Of a stretch of DNA of 19,910 nucleotides, positions 1-7,611 are shown piece by piece. Source of the stretch: GCA-2686265 sp036010965 (GTDB lineage Bacteria > Planctomycetota > UBA1135 > GCA-002686595); the NCBI GenBank assembly GCA_036010965.1, contig DASCMO010000041.1, positions 1 to 19,910 of the forward strand. The letters run 5' to 3'. The notes under the pieces are model-generated. The model made no database searches. It saw only the letters and a program-made list of their open reading frames with translations, and was not told the DNA's origin. The translations under genes were made by a program, and so were the position numbers. How positions within the stretch are numbered: position 1 is the stretch's first letter; each line of letters opens with the position of its first letter.

Positions 1-1298
1 CCGATGCTGTTGTCGCCCTGGAAGAACAGACCCGGCTGGCCAGGAATGGCGTTGCCGGCGTTCAGGGTACCGCCAGCGGTGGACTCAGCGCCGAGGGTGC
101 TACCGTCGCCAGTCGCGTTGGCGCAACCGCCGTTCGCACCCGGGTTGCCGCAGGGGCAAGCCGTGCCGGAGCCGTCACCGAAGCACTGGTTCGTGCCGAT
201 GCCGCTGCCGCCGCCAGAAGCGTCGATGCGGAGCAACCAGTAGGCCGCGAAGCCGATGGCTTGCATCTGCAGCGGGGCTACGTTGTTGTTGTTGAGGTTG
301 GTGATGTCAATGGTGCCGGGGCCGGTGGTGTTACCCACAACCCACGCCTCGGGACCGGAAGCGTCCTGGTCCATCGGACCCGGGAATTCGCCGCCGATCT
401 GGTCGGCGGAGACAAGGGCCCAGCCGCCACCGGTGATGTCTCCCGCGAGCGGGATGGGGTTCAGGATGTCGGTGTCGCCGTTGGTAACGGTCGTCGTCGT
501 GGAGGCCACGAGGACCGCCGCGCCGGGGCCGCTGTTGGCGTCGCCGCCCGTGTAGAGGGCAACCTGGCTGTTGTTACCGTTCGTGACGGAGCCGGGGAAC
601 ATCGCGGAGCCGTAGGCACTGTGGACGGTCGTGACGGCGCCGGCGCAGTCCCAGAAGTGCAACCAAGCCATTTCACCGCCAGCGGTGAGGCCCAGAGCGT
701 TCTCGGTCGAACCGTTGTCGTACTGACCGCACGGCGGGGGGGCGGATTCCGTGACGTCGAATGCACCGGTGGTGCCGGAGGCACCAGGGAATGCACCGAG
801 CTGGATCACGTAGGCGTTGCCCGGGGTCGCTGCGAAGGTGACCGTGGACTGCAAGCCACACGAGTCATCGTTGCAGGCAATGGCGCTGCCCGTGGGGCAT
901 CCGCCGGTGTCGTCGTAGGCACCCATCTTGGTGTCGCCGGACGTGCCGTTGCAGGTGGTCACGGAGGCGTTGCCGCCGGCCGCTGAGGTCCACTTGAACC
1001 AGACGTCCGTGTCGACGGCGGAGGTGCCGAAGGCGTAGCAGAGTGACTCGGACTGGTGCTCGGGACCGGTTGTAGCGGCGGTCGTGTCAAAGGTCTGACC
1101 GAACACCTGGCCGGAGCCGATATCTTGGGGTGACGCACAGGCATCACTGCCACCCAGGAAGCCACCACCACCGGGGGTCAACACGAAGGACGTGGGAACC
1201 TTGGGGGTGCCAGCGCTGTTAGCGTCGGTAAATTGGGCGAAAGCGGGCGAAACAGCCGTGCCCGCAACAACCGCCAACGCGATTGCGGAAACTTTCAT
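1..1298 (-). CDS. Large exported protein with GDGSGTACPCGN segment (C-terminus beyond window)
   Basis: An open frame of 432 codons runs from an ATG at 1298 off the left edge with no stop, so the gene is 3'-partial. Residues 1-21 form a clear signal peptide (MKVSAIALAVVAGTAV...) with likely cleavage after AFA, before Gln22. The mature part is rich in Gly, Thr, Ser, Ala and Asn with scattered Cys pairs, and contains a pre-peptidase-like stretch (CNDDSCGLQSTVTF, then GNAYVIQLGAF). Residues 374-385 read GDGSGTACPCGN, followed by a second Cys and LFFQGDNS. From memory, such segments recur near the C-termini of secreted planctomycete proteins. This suggests an extracellular or cell-surface protein of unknown function. 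AGAAG lies about 12 bases before the ATG as a weak ribosome site. Third positions use T more often (GGT, GCT, GTT) than in neighbouring genes, which could mean high expression. The reading frame and export signal are certain; the role is not. Confidence 0.85.
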   Translation of the reverse strand, partial: MKVSAIALAVVAGTAVSPAFAQFTDANSAGTPKVPTSFVLTPGGGGFLGGSDACASPQDIGSGQVFGQTFDTTAATTGPEHQSESLCYAFGTSAVDTDVWFKWTSAAGGNASVTTCNGTSGDTKMGAYDDTGGCPTGSAIACNDDSCGLQSTVTFAATPGNAYVIQLGAFPGASGTTGAFDVTESAPPPCGQYDNGSTENALGLTAGGEMAWLHFWDCAGAVTTVHSAYGSAMFPGSVTNGNNSQVALYTGGDANSGPGAAVLVASTTTTVTNGDTDILNPIPLAGDITGGGWALVSADQIGGEFPGPMDQDASGPEAWVVGNTTGPGTIDITNLNNNNVAPLQMQAIGFAAYWLLRIDASGGGSGIGTNQCFGDGSGTACPCGNPGANGGCANATGDGSTLGAESTAGGTLNAGNAIPGQPGLFFQGDNSI

Positions 1299-1329
1299 GC
1301 TGAAACTCTTCTGAAGCAGGTGAATGAAG

Positions 1330-1345
1330 TGGTGATAAATCACCA
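1330..1345. promoter_or_regulatory. 16-bp palindrome upstream of the secreted-protein gene
   Basis: TGGTGAT-AA-ATCACCA is a perfect 7-bp inverted repeat around a 2-bp centre, ending 32 bp upstream of the ATG at 1298. It is AT-richer than its surroundings. It could be an operator for a dimeric regulator or a small hairpin in the leader RNA. No regulator family is identified. Confidence 0.35.
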
Positions 1346-1437
1346 GAAACCGTCAGGCCAACCCGACTCCCTCGATTGATGCGACGTCGCAGATAGCACC
1401 GTGCGTGGGGAGGGGCTCGACCAGGGATGTTGCTCTA

Positions 1438-1466
1438 AGCATACACCAATCGCCGGATAGGGGTAA
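1438..1466 (-). promoter_or_regulatory. Possible sigma-70-like promoter for the secreted protein
   Basis: On the minus strand TTACCC (complement of 1461-1466) and TATGCT (complement of 1438-1443) are separated by exactly 17 bp and would give a leader of about 130 nt. The -10 matches TATAAT at four of six positions, but the -35 is poor. The site is in the only gap (1299-1533) from which this gene could be transcribed separately. The match could be chance. Confidence 0.2.
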
Positions 1467-1533
1467 CTTGTCTGGATTACTGGTGCGAACCGGCTGCCTC
1501 GGACGATCCGGGCCCTTTTCGGCCTCCTTGTGC

Positions 1534-3321
1534 TTACAGATCGAACTGGCGGTGGACCCAGCGCGGCCGGGAATAGTCCCAGTGACTCTCGGCCATCGCC
1601 GCCAGGAGTAGGGGGTACGCCTCTGCTCCGGCCTCCAGGACCTCCATTTCCACGCCCAACCGCCGAGCGTGCTCTTCCAGGGCGGTTTGCTCGTGGTCGT
1701 ACAGGTTCTTCAGGCGGCGAATCTGCTGCCAGGCCTCGGCCGGCCGCAGGCCCTGCTCCTGCTTGCGCTCGTGGGCGATCAGATGCAGCAGGTCCCAGCC
1801 GGGGAGGTCGTCGGGACGGCTCGTCCCCCAGTCCAGATAGCCGAGGACGCTGCCGTCGGGCCGGGTCTGGACGTGCTTGGAGCGCAGGTCGCCGTGGGAG
1901 AGCACGCGCGGGAAGGAGAGCCCCACCATCCGCTCGCGCAGCTCGTCATGCATGCGCTCGAGGCGCGCGACGGTGCTCGCGACGGCGGCGTGGCGGCTGA
2001 CGATCTCGAAGCGCCAGCCCATCAGCTCCTCAAACCCCTCGGCGTCCAGGGGAGCCGCCGGCCGCATCACCAGCCGGGCCAGATGGTCGGCCGCGTCGGC
2101 CAGCATGCGGGCCACGAGCCCGTGGCGACCCGAGATCTGCGGCGCTGTGAGCCCTCCCAGGCGCCGCTCGCAGGTGAGCCACATGCCCTCGAGGTCACCG
2201 GCGAAGAGGGGTTCGGGGACCGGGATCGAGGGAAACTCGCGCCGGATCAGCCCCAGGCGGTCGTGGTGTTCTTGGACCATCGGGCGCAGGTGCGGGCCGA
2301 GGGGGATGCGGACGGTGAGCCGGCCGTTCGTCTCTTCGGGGTCGTCGCGCCCGGAGGTCTGGATGATCGCAGTGTTCCCGCGCGTGGCGATGATCTCCTG
2401 CGCGACGACCTGCGGGGCGCCGAGGCGCTCCGCCAGGGCGGCCAGGATGCGCTCGAGGTGCGTGGAGCTTGCGGCCAGCTTCGCCGGAGCGCTCGCCAGG
2501 GCGAAGGAGGGCGTCAGCAGCGGGAACAGCCCCAGGGTGTAGGCCGCCGTCTTCCAGCGGTTTCCGCGCTCCTTGGGGCCGATGTGGAGGGTGGGCCAGG
2601 GCTCGTCGAGGGCCACCACATGGGTGAAGTCCGCCGAGTGCGGGTAGAGCGCGAGAGCTCTGGTGCGTTCCCTCCCGGCAGCACTGAGAGCGCGCCGGTA
2701 GGCACCCAGGGTGCGTTCCCCGGCCCGCGGGTGTAGGACGGCGCGCGCGTAGCCCAGGGGACCGGGGACGGTGAAGTACCCGCGCCGACCCGTCGAGCGC
2801 TTGTAGCCCAGGCGGTTGTCGACGGTCATCGCCACCTCGCCGCGGGCGACCCTCCGGGCCTCGGCCGGGGGGATCGGCAGGCCCGCGCTCTCACCGGGAG
2901 ATCCGCCCTCGGCGATCACCAGATCAAAGCTCCCCGCGGCGAAGGGCAGGCGTTCACCCTCGGCGAGTACGACCTCGGGGCGCCGGCCGGTCAGGGCCGC
3001 GGCTCGGTGGCACGCGAAGGCCAGGCGATCGGCCCGCCGATCGACCAGCAGGGGGCGGTGCCCGGTCAGGATCAGGGAGAGCACCGTGCCCGAGAGTGCG
3101 TCGCCGCAGAACAGCGTGCTTCCCGGCCGTCCCTTCAACAGCAGATGCCAGGCGCCGCGCGCTTCCCGCAAGAGCATCATCAGCCGCTCGGAGCGCTCGG
3201 GGTCCAGGCTCAAGAGCAGCTCCTCGAGACACTCCTTGAACCCGCGGCCCCGATCCAGCGCGGCCAGGCAGGCGTCCAGTTCGCCCTCGGCGAGCAGCTC
3301 GACCGGTTCGTCAAGGCTCAT
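1534..3321 (-). CDS. Methyltransferase-fold / aminoglycoside-phosphotransferase-like fusion protein
   Basis: The protein is 595 aa from the ATG at 3321. A GTG at 3345 would add eight residues, but the ATG has a GAGG-containing purine stretch upstream. The N-terminal part looks like a divergent SAM-methyltransferase fold: STLFCGDALSGTV in place of the Gly-rich loop, LLVDRRADRL as the acidic-loop strand, and LPFAAGSFDLVIAEG as the motif IV region. A following TVDNRLGYKRSTGRRGYF stretch resembles methyltransferase-like proteins seen in surface-polysaccharide clusters. The C-terminal half resembles APH/choline-kinase-type phosphotransferases: SHGDLRSKHV places the catalytic loop at His476-Gly477-Asp478, and YLDWGTSRPDD gives the metal-binding Asp497. 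The usual Asn of HGDxxxxN is His483, so activity is uncertain. No signal peptide is seen; probably cytoplasmic. Substrate unknown. The fold assignments are from visible motifs only. Confidence 0.75.
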   Translation of the reverse strand: MSLDEPVELLAEGELDACLAALDRGRGFKECLEELLLSLDPERSERLMMLLREARGAWHLLLKGRPGSTLFCGDALSGTVLSLILTGHRPLLVDRRADRLAFACHRAAALTGRRPEVVLAEGERLPFAAGSFDLVIAEGGSPGESAGLPIPPAEARRVARGEVAMTVDNRLGYKRSTGRRGYFTVPGPLGYARAVLHPRAGERTLGAYRRALSAAGRERTRALALYPHSADFTHVVALDEPWPTLHIGPKERGNRWKTAAYTLGLFPLLTPSFALASAPAKLAASSTHLERILAALAERLGAPQVVAQEIIATRGNTAIIQTSGRDDPEETNGRLTVRIPLGPHLRPMVQEHHDRLGLIRREFPSIPVPEPLFAGDLEGMWLTCERRLGGLTAPQISGRHGLVARMLADAADHLARLVMRPAAPLDAEGFEELMGWRFEIVSRHAAVASTVARLERMHDELRERMVGLSFPRVLSHGDLRSKHVQTRPDGSVLGYLDWGTSRPDDLPGWDLLHLIAHERKQEQGLRPAEAWQQIRRLKNLYDHEQTALEEHARRLGVEMEVLEAGAEAYPLLLAAMAESHWDYSRPRWVHRQFDL

Positions 3322-3495
3322 CGCGCTCTGCCCTCGCCCAACCACCGGCCCGTGCCTCGCAGGCCCCCCAGCCGTCCCCGGGGATGGACGCGGGCGAGCT
3401 GGGTCCTCTTCCTCTCGTAGGCGATCTGGGGGCTCATCCTGGCGAGCGATGATCTACCGCCGTCCGATCGGAGTCCAGCGGGCGCGGAACGAAGT

Positions 3496-3525
3496 GGGGG
3501 CTGGCAGCCGTGGCCGCCAGCCCCC
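3496..3525 (-). terminator. Strong hairpin downstream of the 3560-4150 gene
   Basis: GGGGGCTGGC (3496-3505) and GCCAGCCCCC (3516-3525) form a perfect 10-bp stem with a 10-nt loop. It lies about 35 bp past the stop of the minus-strand gene that ends at 3560. On the minus strand it is followed by ACTTCGTTCC, which is only weakly T-rich, so it is a terminator-like or mRNA-end structure and not a textbook intrinsic terminator. It separates this gene from the one starting at 3321. Confidence 0.5.
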
Positions 3526-3559
3526 GAGGGTCTCTCTCTGCAACCTCCCGTGTGCTCTC

Positions 3560-4150
3560 TCAGAACGGCGGGAGGGGTTCTTCCTCGATCTCCGGGGGTG
3601 TGTCGCCCGGCGGTTTCCCACCGGGGTCAGGGATCGGTACATGAGTCGGGAGCGCGTGGCTTTGTGATTCGCTCGCTCCCTCGCTGCGAGTGACGAAGGG
3701 CTGGATGCGGCGGGGGAGCAGGGTCCCGCGGGTCTGTCCGGAGAGGTCCAGCTCGCCGTAGCCGGCCGCGCGGGCGGCGAGGCGGCCACCGGGTCGGACC
3801 CACAGCCACGCGCCGGTGCGCGGCGCGGCGCCCAGGCAGAGGGCGCCCGTGCTGATCCATCCCGCCTGGGAGGGCAGGAAGACCTCGATCCACGCGTCGT
3901 CGAGGGCGCCGCGCGGGAACGAGCCCTCGGCGCTGCTTCCGGGAGCGAGGCAGTGCAGGACCGTCGCGCGCCGATCGGGGGTGGCGAGCATCAGGAGCAG
4001 GGGCTCGGCGCAGAAGCTCCGGGCCCGGATGCCGGTGGCCTCGATGGCGATCAGCACCTCGGGCACCTCGCTCAGGTCGTCGAGGGGCGTGACCTGCTGG
4101 AGGCCGGGGGCGGCGGCGGTCAGGGCGGTCAAGGCAAGGCTGGCGATCAT
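3560..4150 (-). CDS. Small exported hypothetical protein with Pro-rich acidic tail
   Basis: The protein is 196 aa. The start at 4150 is supported by a strong Shine-Dalgarno sequence (GGGAGGAG, about 7 bases before the ATG). The N-terminus MIASLALTALTAAAPG is a short hydrophobic signal-like segment, so the protein is probably exported. The central region includes WIEVFLPSQAGWISTGAL, which resembles the core of bacterial SH3-type domains (W-x-V-x-L-P-x-x-x-GWV). This resemblance is weak and is inference. The C-terminus is rich in Pro and Glu (IPDPGGKPPGDTPPEIEEE), typical of a disordered tail. Two cysteines (in RSFCAEP and VLHCLAP) could form a disulfide outside the cytoplasm. I do not recognise a family. 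The flanking genes on the same strand are 156 bp (upstream) and 238 bp (downstream) away, so it may be transcribed alone. Confidence 0.7.
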   Translation of the reverse strand: MIASLALTALTAAAPGLQQVTPLDDLSEVPEVLIAIEATGIRARSFCAEPLLLMLATPDRRATVLHCLAPGSSAEGSFPRGALDDAWIEVFLPSQAGWISTGALCLGAAPRTGAWLWVRPGGRLAARAAGYGELDLSGQTRGTLLPRRIQPFVTRSEGASESQSHALPTHVPIPDPGGKPPGDTPPEIEEEPLPPF

Positions 4151-4290
4151 TTCGGGTCTCCTCCCACTGTTCCGGCGTTTTCACCGGCAGGCGGGCTTAT
4201 CGGACCCCGGCCCCCTCGCCTTGAGGGCGCGCCTCTCCCGTCGTCTCAGGGCGGCCGGATCGCTGCCGCCGGAGACCGATGCTGGGAATC

Positions 4291-4306
4291 CGCCGCCCAG
4301 GCGGCG
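4291..4306 (-). terminator. Short GC hairpin directly after the PQQ-propeller stop codon
   Basis: CGCCGCC (4291-4297) and GGCGGCG (4300-4306) form an inverted repeat that begins at the base next to the stop codon of the minus-strand gene ending at 4307. In RNA the loop would be four nt with a 6-bp stem. No T-run follows, so it may stop transcription weakly, protect the mRNA end, or be incidental in GC-rich DNA. Confidence 0.3.
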
Positions 4307-5626
4307 TCAGTCGCCGGAGCGCCGGAGGCAGGTCAGGCGGCTCATGGTGCGCACGAACAGGCTCCCGTCAGCCGTGGCGGGGGTCGCCATGCACATCTCG
4401 CCCAGGGAGTTCGTACGCAGCAGCTCGAACTCGTCGCCGGCGCGGATCACGAAGGTGTCGCCGTCCTCATCGAGGCAGAAAACCCTGCCGCCGTAGGCCC
4501 AGGGCGAGGCCGTGAAGCCCGTGCGGCCGCCGAGGCGCTGCTTGCCGTAGACCTCCTCGCCGCTCGTCGCGTCGTAGCAGGCGAGGAAACCGGCGTCGAG
4601 CAGCACGTAGAGCCGTCCCGCGTAGACCAGGGTCGAGGGGTTGTAGGGCGCGCCTCGGCCGTGGGACCAGGCGATTGCCTCGCTGGCGTTCTCGCCATCG
4701 AGGCTGATGTCGCCCTGCGCCCCGGGGCGGATCGCGAAGATCGGCCGGCGCCGATCCATCACGTAGCCCGAGGTCACATACAGCAGCCCGCCCGCCGCGT
4801 AGGGCGTGGCGATCGTGATGCTCGACATGCCCGCGAGTTCCCAGAGCAGCGCTCCGTCCAGGGCGTAGGAGCGCACGCGGCGCGTTCCCGCGGTGACGAG
4901 CTCGGTGCGCTCCTTCGTCTCCCACACGAAGGGCGTCGCCCAGTTGCTGGCCTCGTCGCGCTCGATCTTCCAGATCGTCTCGCCGCTCTCGGCGTCGAGA
5001 GCCATCAGGTACGAGTCGTCATCGTTGTCGTTCACGACAAAGAGCTGGCCATCGTGATGGACGACCGAGGCCGCCGCGCCCCAGCCGCGGCGCGTCGCCA
5101 CGGGCTCGAAGGGCCGCTTCCAGAGCTCGCGCCCGTCCAGGTCGTAGGCGAACAGGCCGACGTCGCCGAAGCTCGCGAAGAAGCGCTGGCCGTCGGTGAC
5201 CGGCGTCGGCGAGGCGTAGGAGTTCTTGATGTGGATCGGCGTCGCGGGCCGTCCCTGGTGGGCGACCCGTTCCCAGCGCACCTCGCCGCTCTTCGCGTCG
5301 AGGCAGGTCACGGTCCAGCGATAGTCCATCTCCACCGGCTCCTTGCGCTCGCCGCCGAAGTACAGGCCCTTGCGGGGCTCGACGTCCTCTCCATCGGGCA
5401 CCGCGCTGGTGACGAGCACGCGGCCGTCGGTGACGATCGGCGAGGACCAGCCGCGGCCCGCGATCTCGGCCGACCAGGCCACATTCTCGGTCTCGCTCCA
5501 GCGTTCGGGCAGCCCCTCCTCGTCCGAGACTCCCGTGCCGTCGGGGCCGCGAAAACGGGGCCAGTCCCCGGCCTCGGCGGAGGCTGTGAGGGCGAGGGCT
5601 GACGCGAGGGCGAGGAGCGTGCGCAT
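4307..5626 (-). CDS. Exported PQQ-like (BamB-type) beta-propeller protein
   Basis: The protein is 439 aa from the ATG at 5626, chosen because it begins a signal peptide (MRTLLALASALALTASAEA) followed directly by mature DWPRFRGPDGTGVSDEEG. The frame stays open a further 25 codons upstream, but those codons are Pro/Arg-rich and have no export signal. Repeated blades are visible, each with an Asp/Gly turn and a W or Y strand: WSSPIVTDGRVLVTS, VTCLDAKSGEVRWER, LFAYDLDGRELWKRPF, LMALDAESGETIWKIE, LACYDATSGEEVYGK. This is the PQQ-enzyme-like propeller fold, which in this subfamily has no known catalytic role. The DWPxFRGPxGxG opening is very common in planctomycete propellers. Probably periplasmic; ligand unknown. 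The gene is divergent from the plus-strand gene at 5785 with about 160 bp between them, so both promoters should lie in that gap. Confidence 0.9.
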   Translation of the reverse strand: MRTLLALASALALTASAEAGDWPRFRGPDGTGVSDEEGLPERWSETENVAWSAEIAGRGWSSPIVTDGRVLVTSAVPDGEDVEPRKGLYFGGERKEPVEMDYRWTVTCLDAKSGEVRWERVAHQGRPATPIHIKNSYASPTPVTDGQRFFASFGDVGLFAYDLDGRELWKRPFEPVATRRGWGAAASVVHHDGQLFVVNDNDDDSYLMALDAESGETIWKIERDEASNWATPFVWETKERTELVTAGTRRVRSYALDGALLWELAGMSSITIATPYAAGGLLYVTSGYVMDRRRPIFAIRPGAQGDISLDGENASEAIAWSHGRGAPYNPSTLVYAGRLYVLLDAGFLACYDATSGEEVYGKQRLGGRTGFTASPWAYGGRVFCLDEDGDTFVIRAGDEFELLRTNSLGEMCMATPATADGSLFVRTMSRLTCLRRSGD

Positions 5627-5784
5627 GGCTGGCCTTCGGGGTCGAGGTGCGGCGGGTGCGGGGGAGCGCGGCGGCGGGCCCGACGCCTCGTAGCCTACCA
5701 CGCCCTTTGCACCGCCCCGATCGGGCGTGAAAGCAGCGGAAACCTCGGCGGAGCGGACCGCGAACGGCCGATGGAGATGAGGGC

Positions 5785-6564
5785 ATGGCCAGGGTTCTGA
5801 ACGTCCTCGCCCTGCTGGTCCTGGGCGGGCTGGTGGGCATCGTCGGGTGGTGGACGCACCACTACCGCGGTTCGGTGATCGAACAGCAGCGCGACCTCGT
5901 CGAGCGTGATTCTCGCATCGCCGGCCTGACCGAGGAGATCGAGGAGCAGGGCGCGAAGCTGCACCTGGCGCGGGTCGAGGTGGATCGGGTCAGCGAACGT
6001 AACCGCCAGCTCGCGCGGCAAAAACGGGAACTCGAGTTGCGCAACCGCCTGCTGCGCCTCGACCACCGCCTGGCGACGATCGAGGTCGTCGATCAGCGCG
6101 AGACCCCCGACGGCATCGTGTCGCGGGTGCGCTTCGAGGAGTTCGGCCCGGACGGAGACTCCCTGGCCCCGGCGCGGACCATCGAAGTGAGCGGGCGCTT
6201 CCTCTACCTCGAATCCCAGGTCGTGAAGTTCGCCGACGACTTCGTCGAGGCTGGCGACGCCCTGCGCGGGAGGTCGATCTGCCTCTTCCGCCGCGTCTGG
6301 GGTGAGCGGCAGCGGCCCGTCGAGGGCACCGAGCTCGACATCGTCGGCCTGCGCCCGGGCCTCGTGGCGGGGGACGAGGTCTCGCCGGGCCCCCACGCCG
6401 AGCTCTGGCGACGATTCTGGGACTACGCCAACGATCGGGAGCTCGCCGAGCGAGCGGGCCTGCGCGCCGTCCACGGCGAAGCGCCCTTCACCGAGCTGCG
6501 CCCGGGAGGGCGCTATTCCGTCGAGCTGCGCGCGTCGGGCGGTCTCTCGATCCGCCCGGAGTGA
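5785..6564 (+). CDS. Membrane-anchored coiled-coil protein of unknown function
   Basis: The protein is 259 aa. The start is supported by GGAG at 5773-5776, eight bases before the ATG. Residues 5-23 (LNVLALLVLGGLVGIVGWW) form one transmembrane segment. Residues about 30-92 are a charged heptad-like coiled coil (IEQQRDLVERDSRIAGLTEE and onward to LELRNRLLRL). The remainder (about 95-259) is a globular domain of mixed strands, containing a segment VVDQRETPDGIVSRVRFEEF and a repeated pattern of short beta strands. The topology suggests a bitopic protein with the coiled coil and C-terminal domain on one side of the membrane, most likely outside. I do not recognise the family. It is the only plus-strand gene among its neighbours, and its stop lies one base from the stop of the convergent lipoprotein gene. 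Confidence 0.8.
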   Translation: MARVLNVLALLVLGGLVGIVGWWTHHYRGSVIEQQRDLVERDSRIAGLTEEIEEQGAKLHLARVEVDRVSERNRQLARQKRELELRNRLLRLDHRLATIEVVDQRETPDGIVSRVRFEEFGPDGDSLAPARTIEVSGRFLYLESQVVKFADDFVEAGDALRGRSICLFRRVWGERQRPVEGTELDIVGLRPGLVAGDEVSPGPHAELWRRFWDYANDRELAERAGLRAVHGEAPFTELRPGGRYSVELRASGGLSIRPE

Positions 6565-6565
6565 C

Positions 6566-7222
6566 TCACCGTTCGCCCACGCGCCGCATGCGCAGGGCGC
6601 GCAGGCCTGCGCGGGTCTGAAAGGCGGCCACGCCCAGCGGTCGCGAGAGCAGCACCTCGGGCCGCAGGTCGATGGTCTTGCCCGCCAGCTCGACCTCGTG
6701 CAGCAGCTCGCCGTCGAGCCAGGTCGTGATGCGCCGCCTGGTCACGCGCACGCGCGCGGTGACCTCGCGCCCCTGTTCGTAGGCGATGAAGGCCGTCGTC
6801 TCGTTCATCGAGGCGTCCGCGCCGTCGATGCACGAGAGGCCGGTCAAGGCGCCGCCCCAGCCGCCGAGGATCAGGGTGGCGTGGCTCTCGCCCACCGGAA
6901 AGGTCAGCCCGCAGAAGAAGTCCGTGCCAGCCAGGCGGCAGGCGCTGACCTCCAGCTCAAAGTCCCAGCGCGGCAGCTCGCCTCCCGCCCAGTGCAGGCC
7001 GGTCAAGGGCGAGCCCATCTCGAAGACCAGCAGACCGTCCTCGGCTTCGATCTCGCCCTCGCCGCCGAAGGCCGTCATCTCCCAGTCGGCGTGCCGCTCC
7101 GCGGTGAGCAACGGCGTCCATTCGCTCTCCGGCGAGCCGGAGCCGGAGCTCGCGCAGGCGCTCGCGGCGCCCAGGGCGAGGAGCGCGAGGACGCGCCGGT
7201 CCGATTGCCCTGTGCGCTTCAT
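6566..7222 (-). CDS. Lipoprotein with DUF1080 / 3-keto-disaccharide hydrolase-like domain
   Basis: The protein is 218 aa. The N-terminus carries a signal sequence ending in a lipobox-like ASAC, so Cys23 is the probable lipidated residue; the following Ser/Gly stretch (ASSGSGSPES) fits a lipoprotein linker. The rest resembles DUF1080, a concanavalin-like beta-sandwich common in planctomycetes and annotated 3-keto-disaccharide hydrolase. The visible pattern is WTPLLTAERHADWEMTAFGG at the start, WDFELEVSACRLAGTDFFCG in the middle with GL-x-FPVG, ITTWLDGELLHEVEL, and a terminal GVAAFQTRAGLRALRMRRV. This last piece is the usual closing strand (GxxxFQ...FRN/RxxR) of the family. Substrate is unknown. 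Its ATG overlaps the stop of the upstream short ORF (ATGA), suggesting translational coupling. Its own stop is one base from the convergent gene's stop. Confidence 0.8.
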   Translation of the reverse strand: MKRTGQSDRRVLALLALGAASACASSGSGSPESEWTPLLTAERHADWEMTAFGGEGEIEAEDGLLVFEMGSPLTGLHWAGGELPRWDFELEVSACRLAGTDFFCGLTFPVGESHATLILGGWGGALTGLSCIDGADASMNETTAFIAYEQGREVTARVRVTRRRITTWLDGELLHEVELAGKTIDLRPEVLLSRPLGVAAFQTRAGLRALRMRRVGER

Positions 7223-7431
7223 GAGGCCTCGAGCAGGTGTCGGGTCAGGCGCAGGTTCGCGTTCACGACGCGGCCCATGCCGTAGGTGCCCAGGGGATGG
7301 AACGCCCTCGTCGCGATCTCCGCGGGGTCCAGTTCGTCGAGTCGCGCCCCCGTGAGCTCTCTGATGTCGCTGAACTCGTTCGCGGCGCGGTTAAGCGGCA
7401 ACTTCGCGCGACTCGGTCCGACGAGGGGCAT
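7219..7431 (-). pseudogene. Short ORF with GMC-oxidoreductase C-terminal signature (probable remnant)
   Basis: The ORF has 70 codons from an ATG at 7431, and the frame stays open further upstream. Residues 42-60 read RAFHPLGTYGMGRVVNANL, matching the conserved C-terminal HPxGTxxMG...VVDxxLRV segment of GMC-type FAD oxidoreductases (glucose dehydrogenase / choline oxidase family), where the His is catalytic. A full GMC protein is over 500 aa, and no FAD-binding Rossmann motif is seen between here and the CHAT gene ending at 7612, so at most the last domain remains. After RLTRHLLEAS it stops, also short of the usual VADASVFP ending. Its stop overlaps the lipoprotein start (ATGA), so it may still be translated. 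It could instead be an unrelated small gene; I rate the remnant reading as likelier. Confidence 0.4.
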
Positions 7432-7611
7432 GGCCCGATCATACGACTCGTGCGCAGCGGCATCGCCGCCGCTTCCTGGGCTCCTAGCGCGACCTCGCCG
7501 GGCCCTGCGGCAGCGGCACGAACCTGACCAACGGCGTGGAGGTTGGGTTCAGGCCGTGAGAGGAGCCCGCGGGGATGGGCGCAGGAGGCGTCCCCCCGCA
7601 GCGCCCGCTGC

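Noticed and set aside
3953..5602. Plus-strand open frame of 549 codons opposite the PQQ-propeller gene
   Set aside because: No signal peptide or motif; the minus strand has repeated propeller blades and an export signal.
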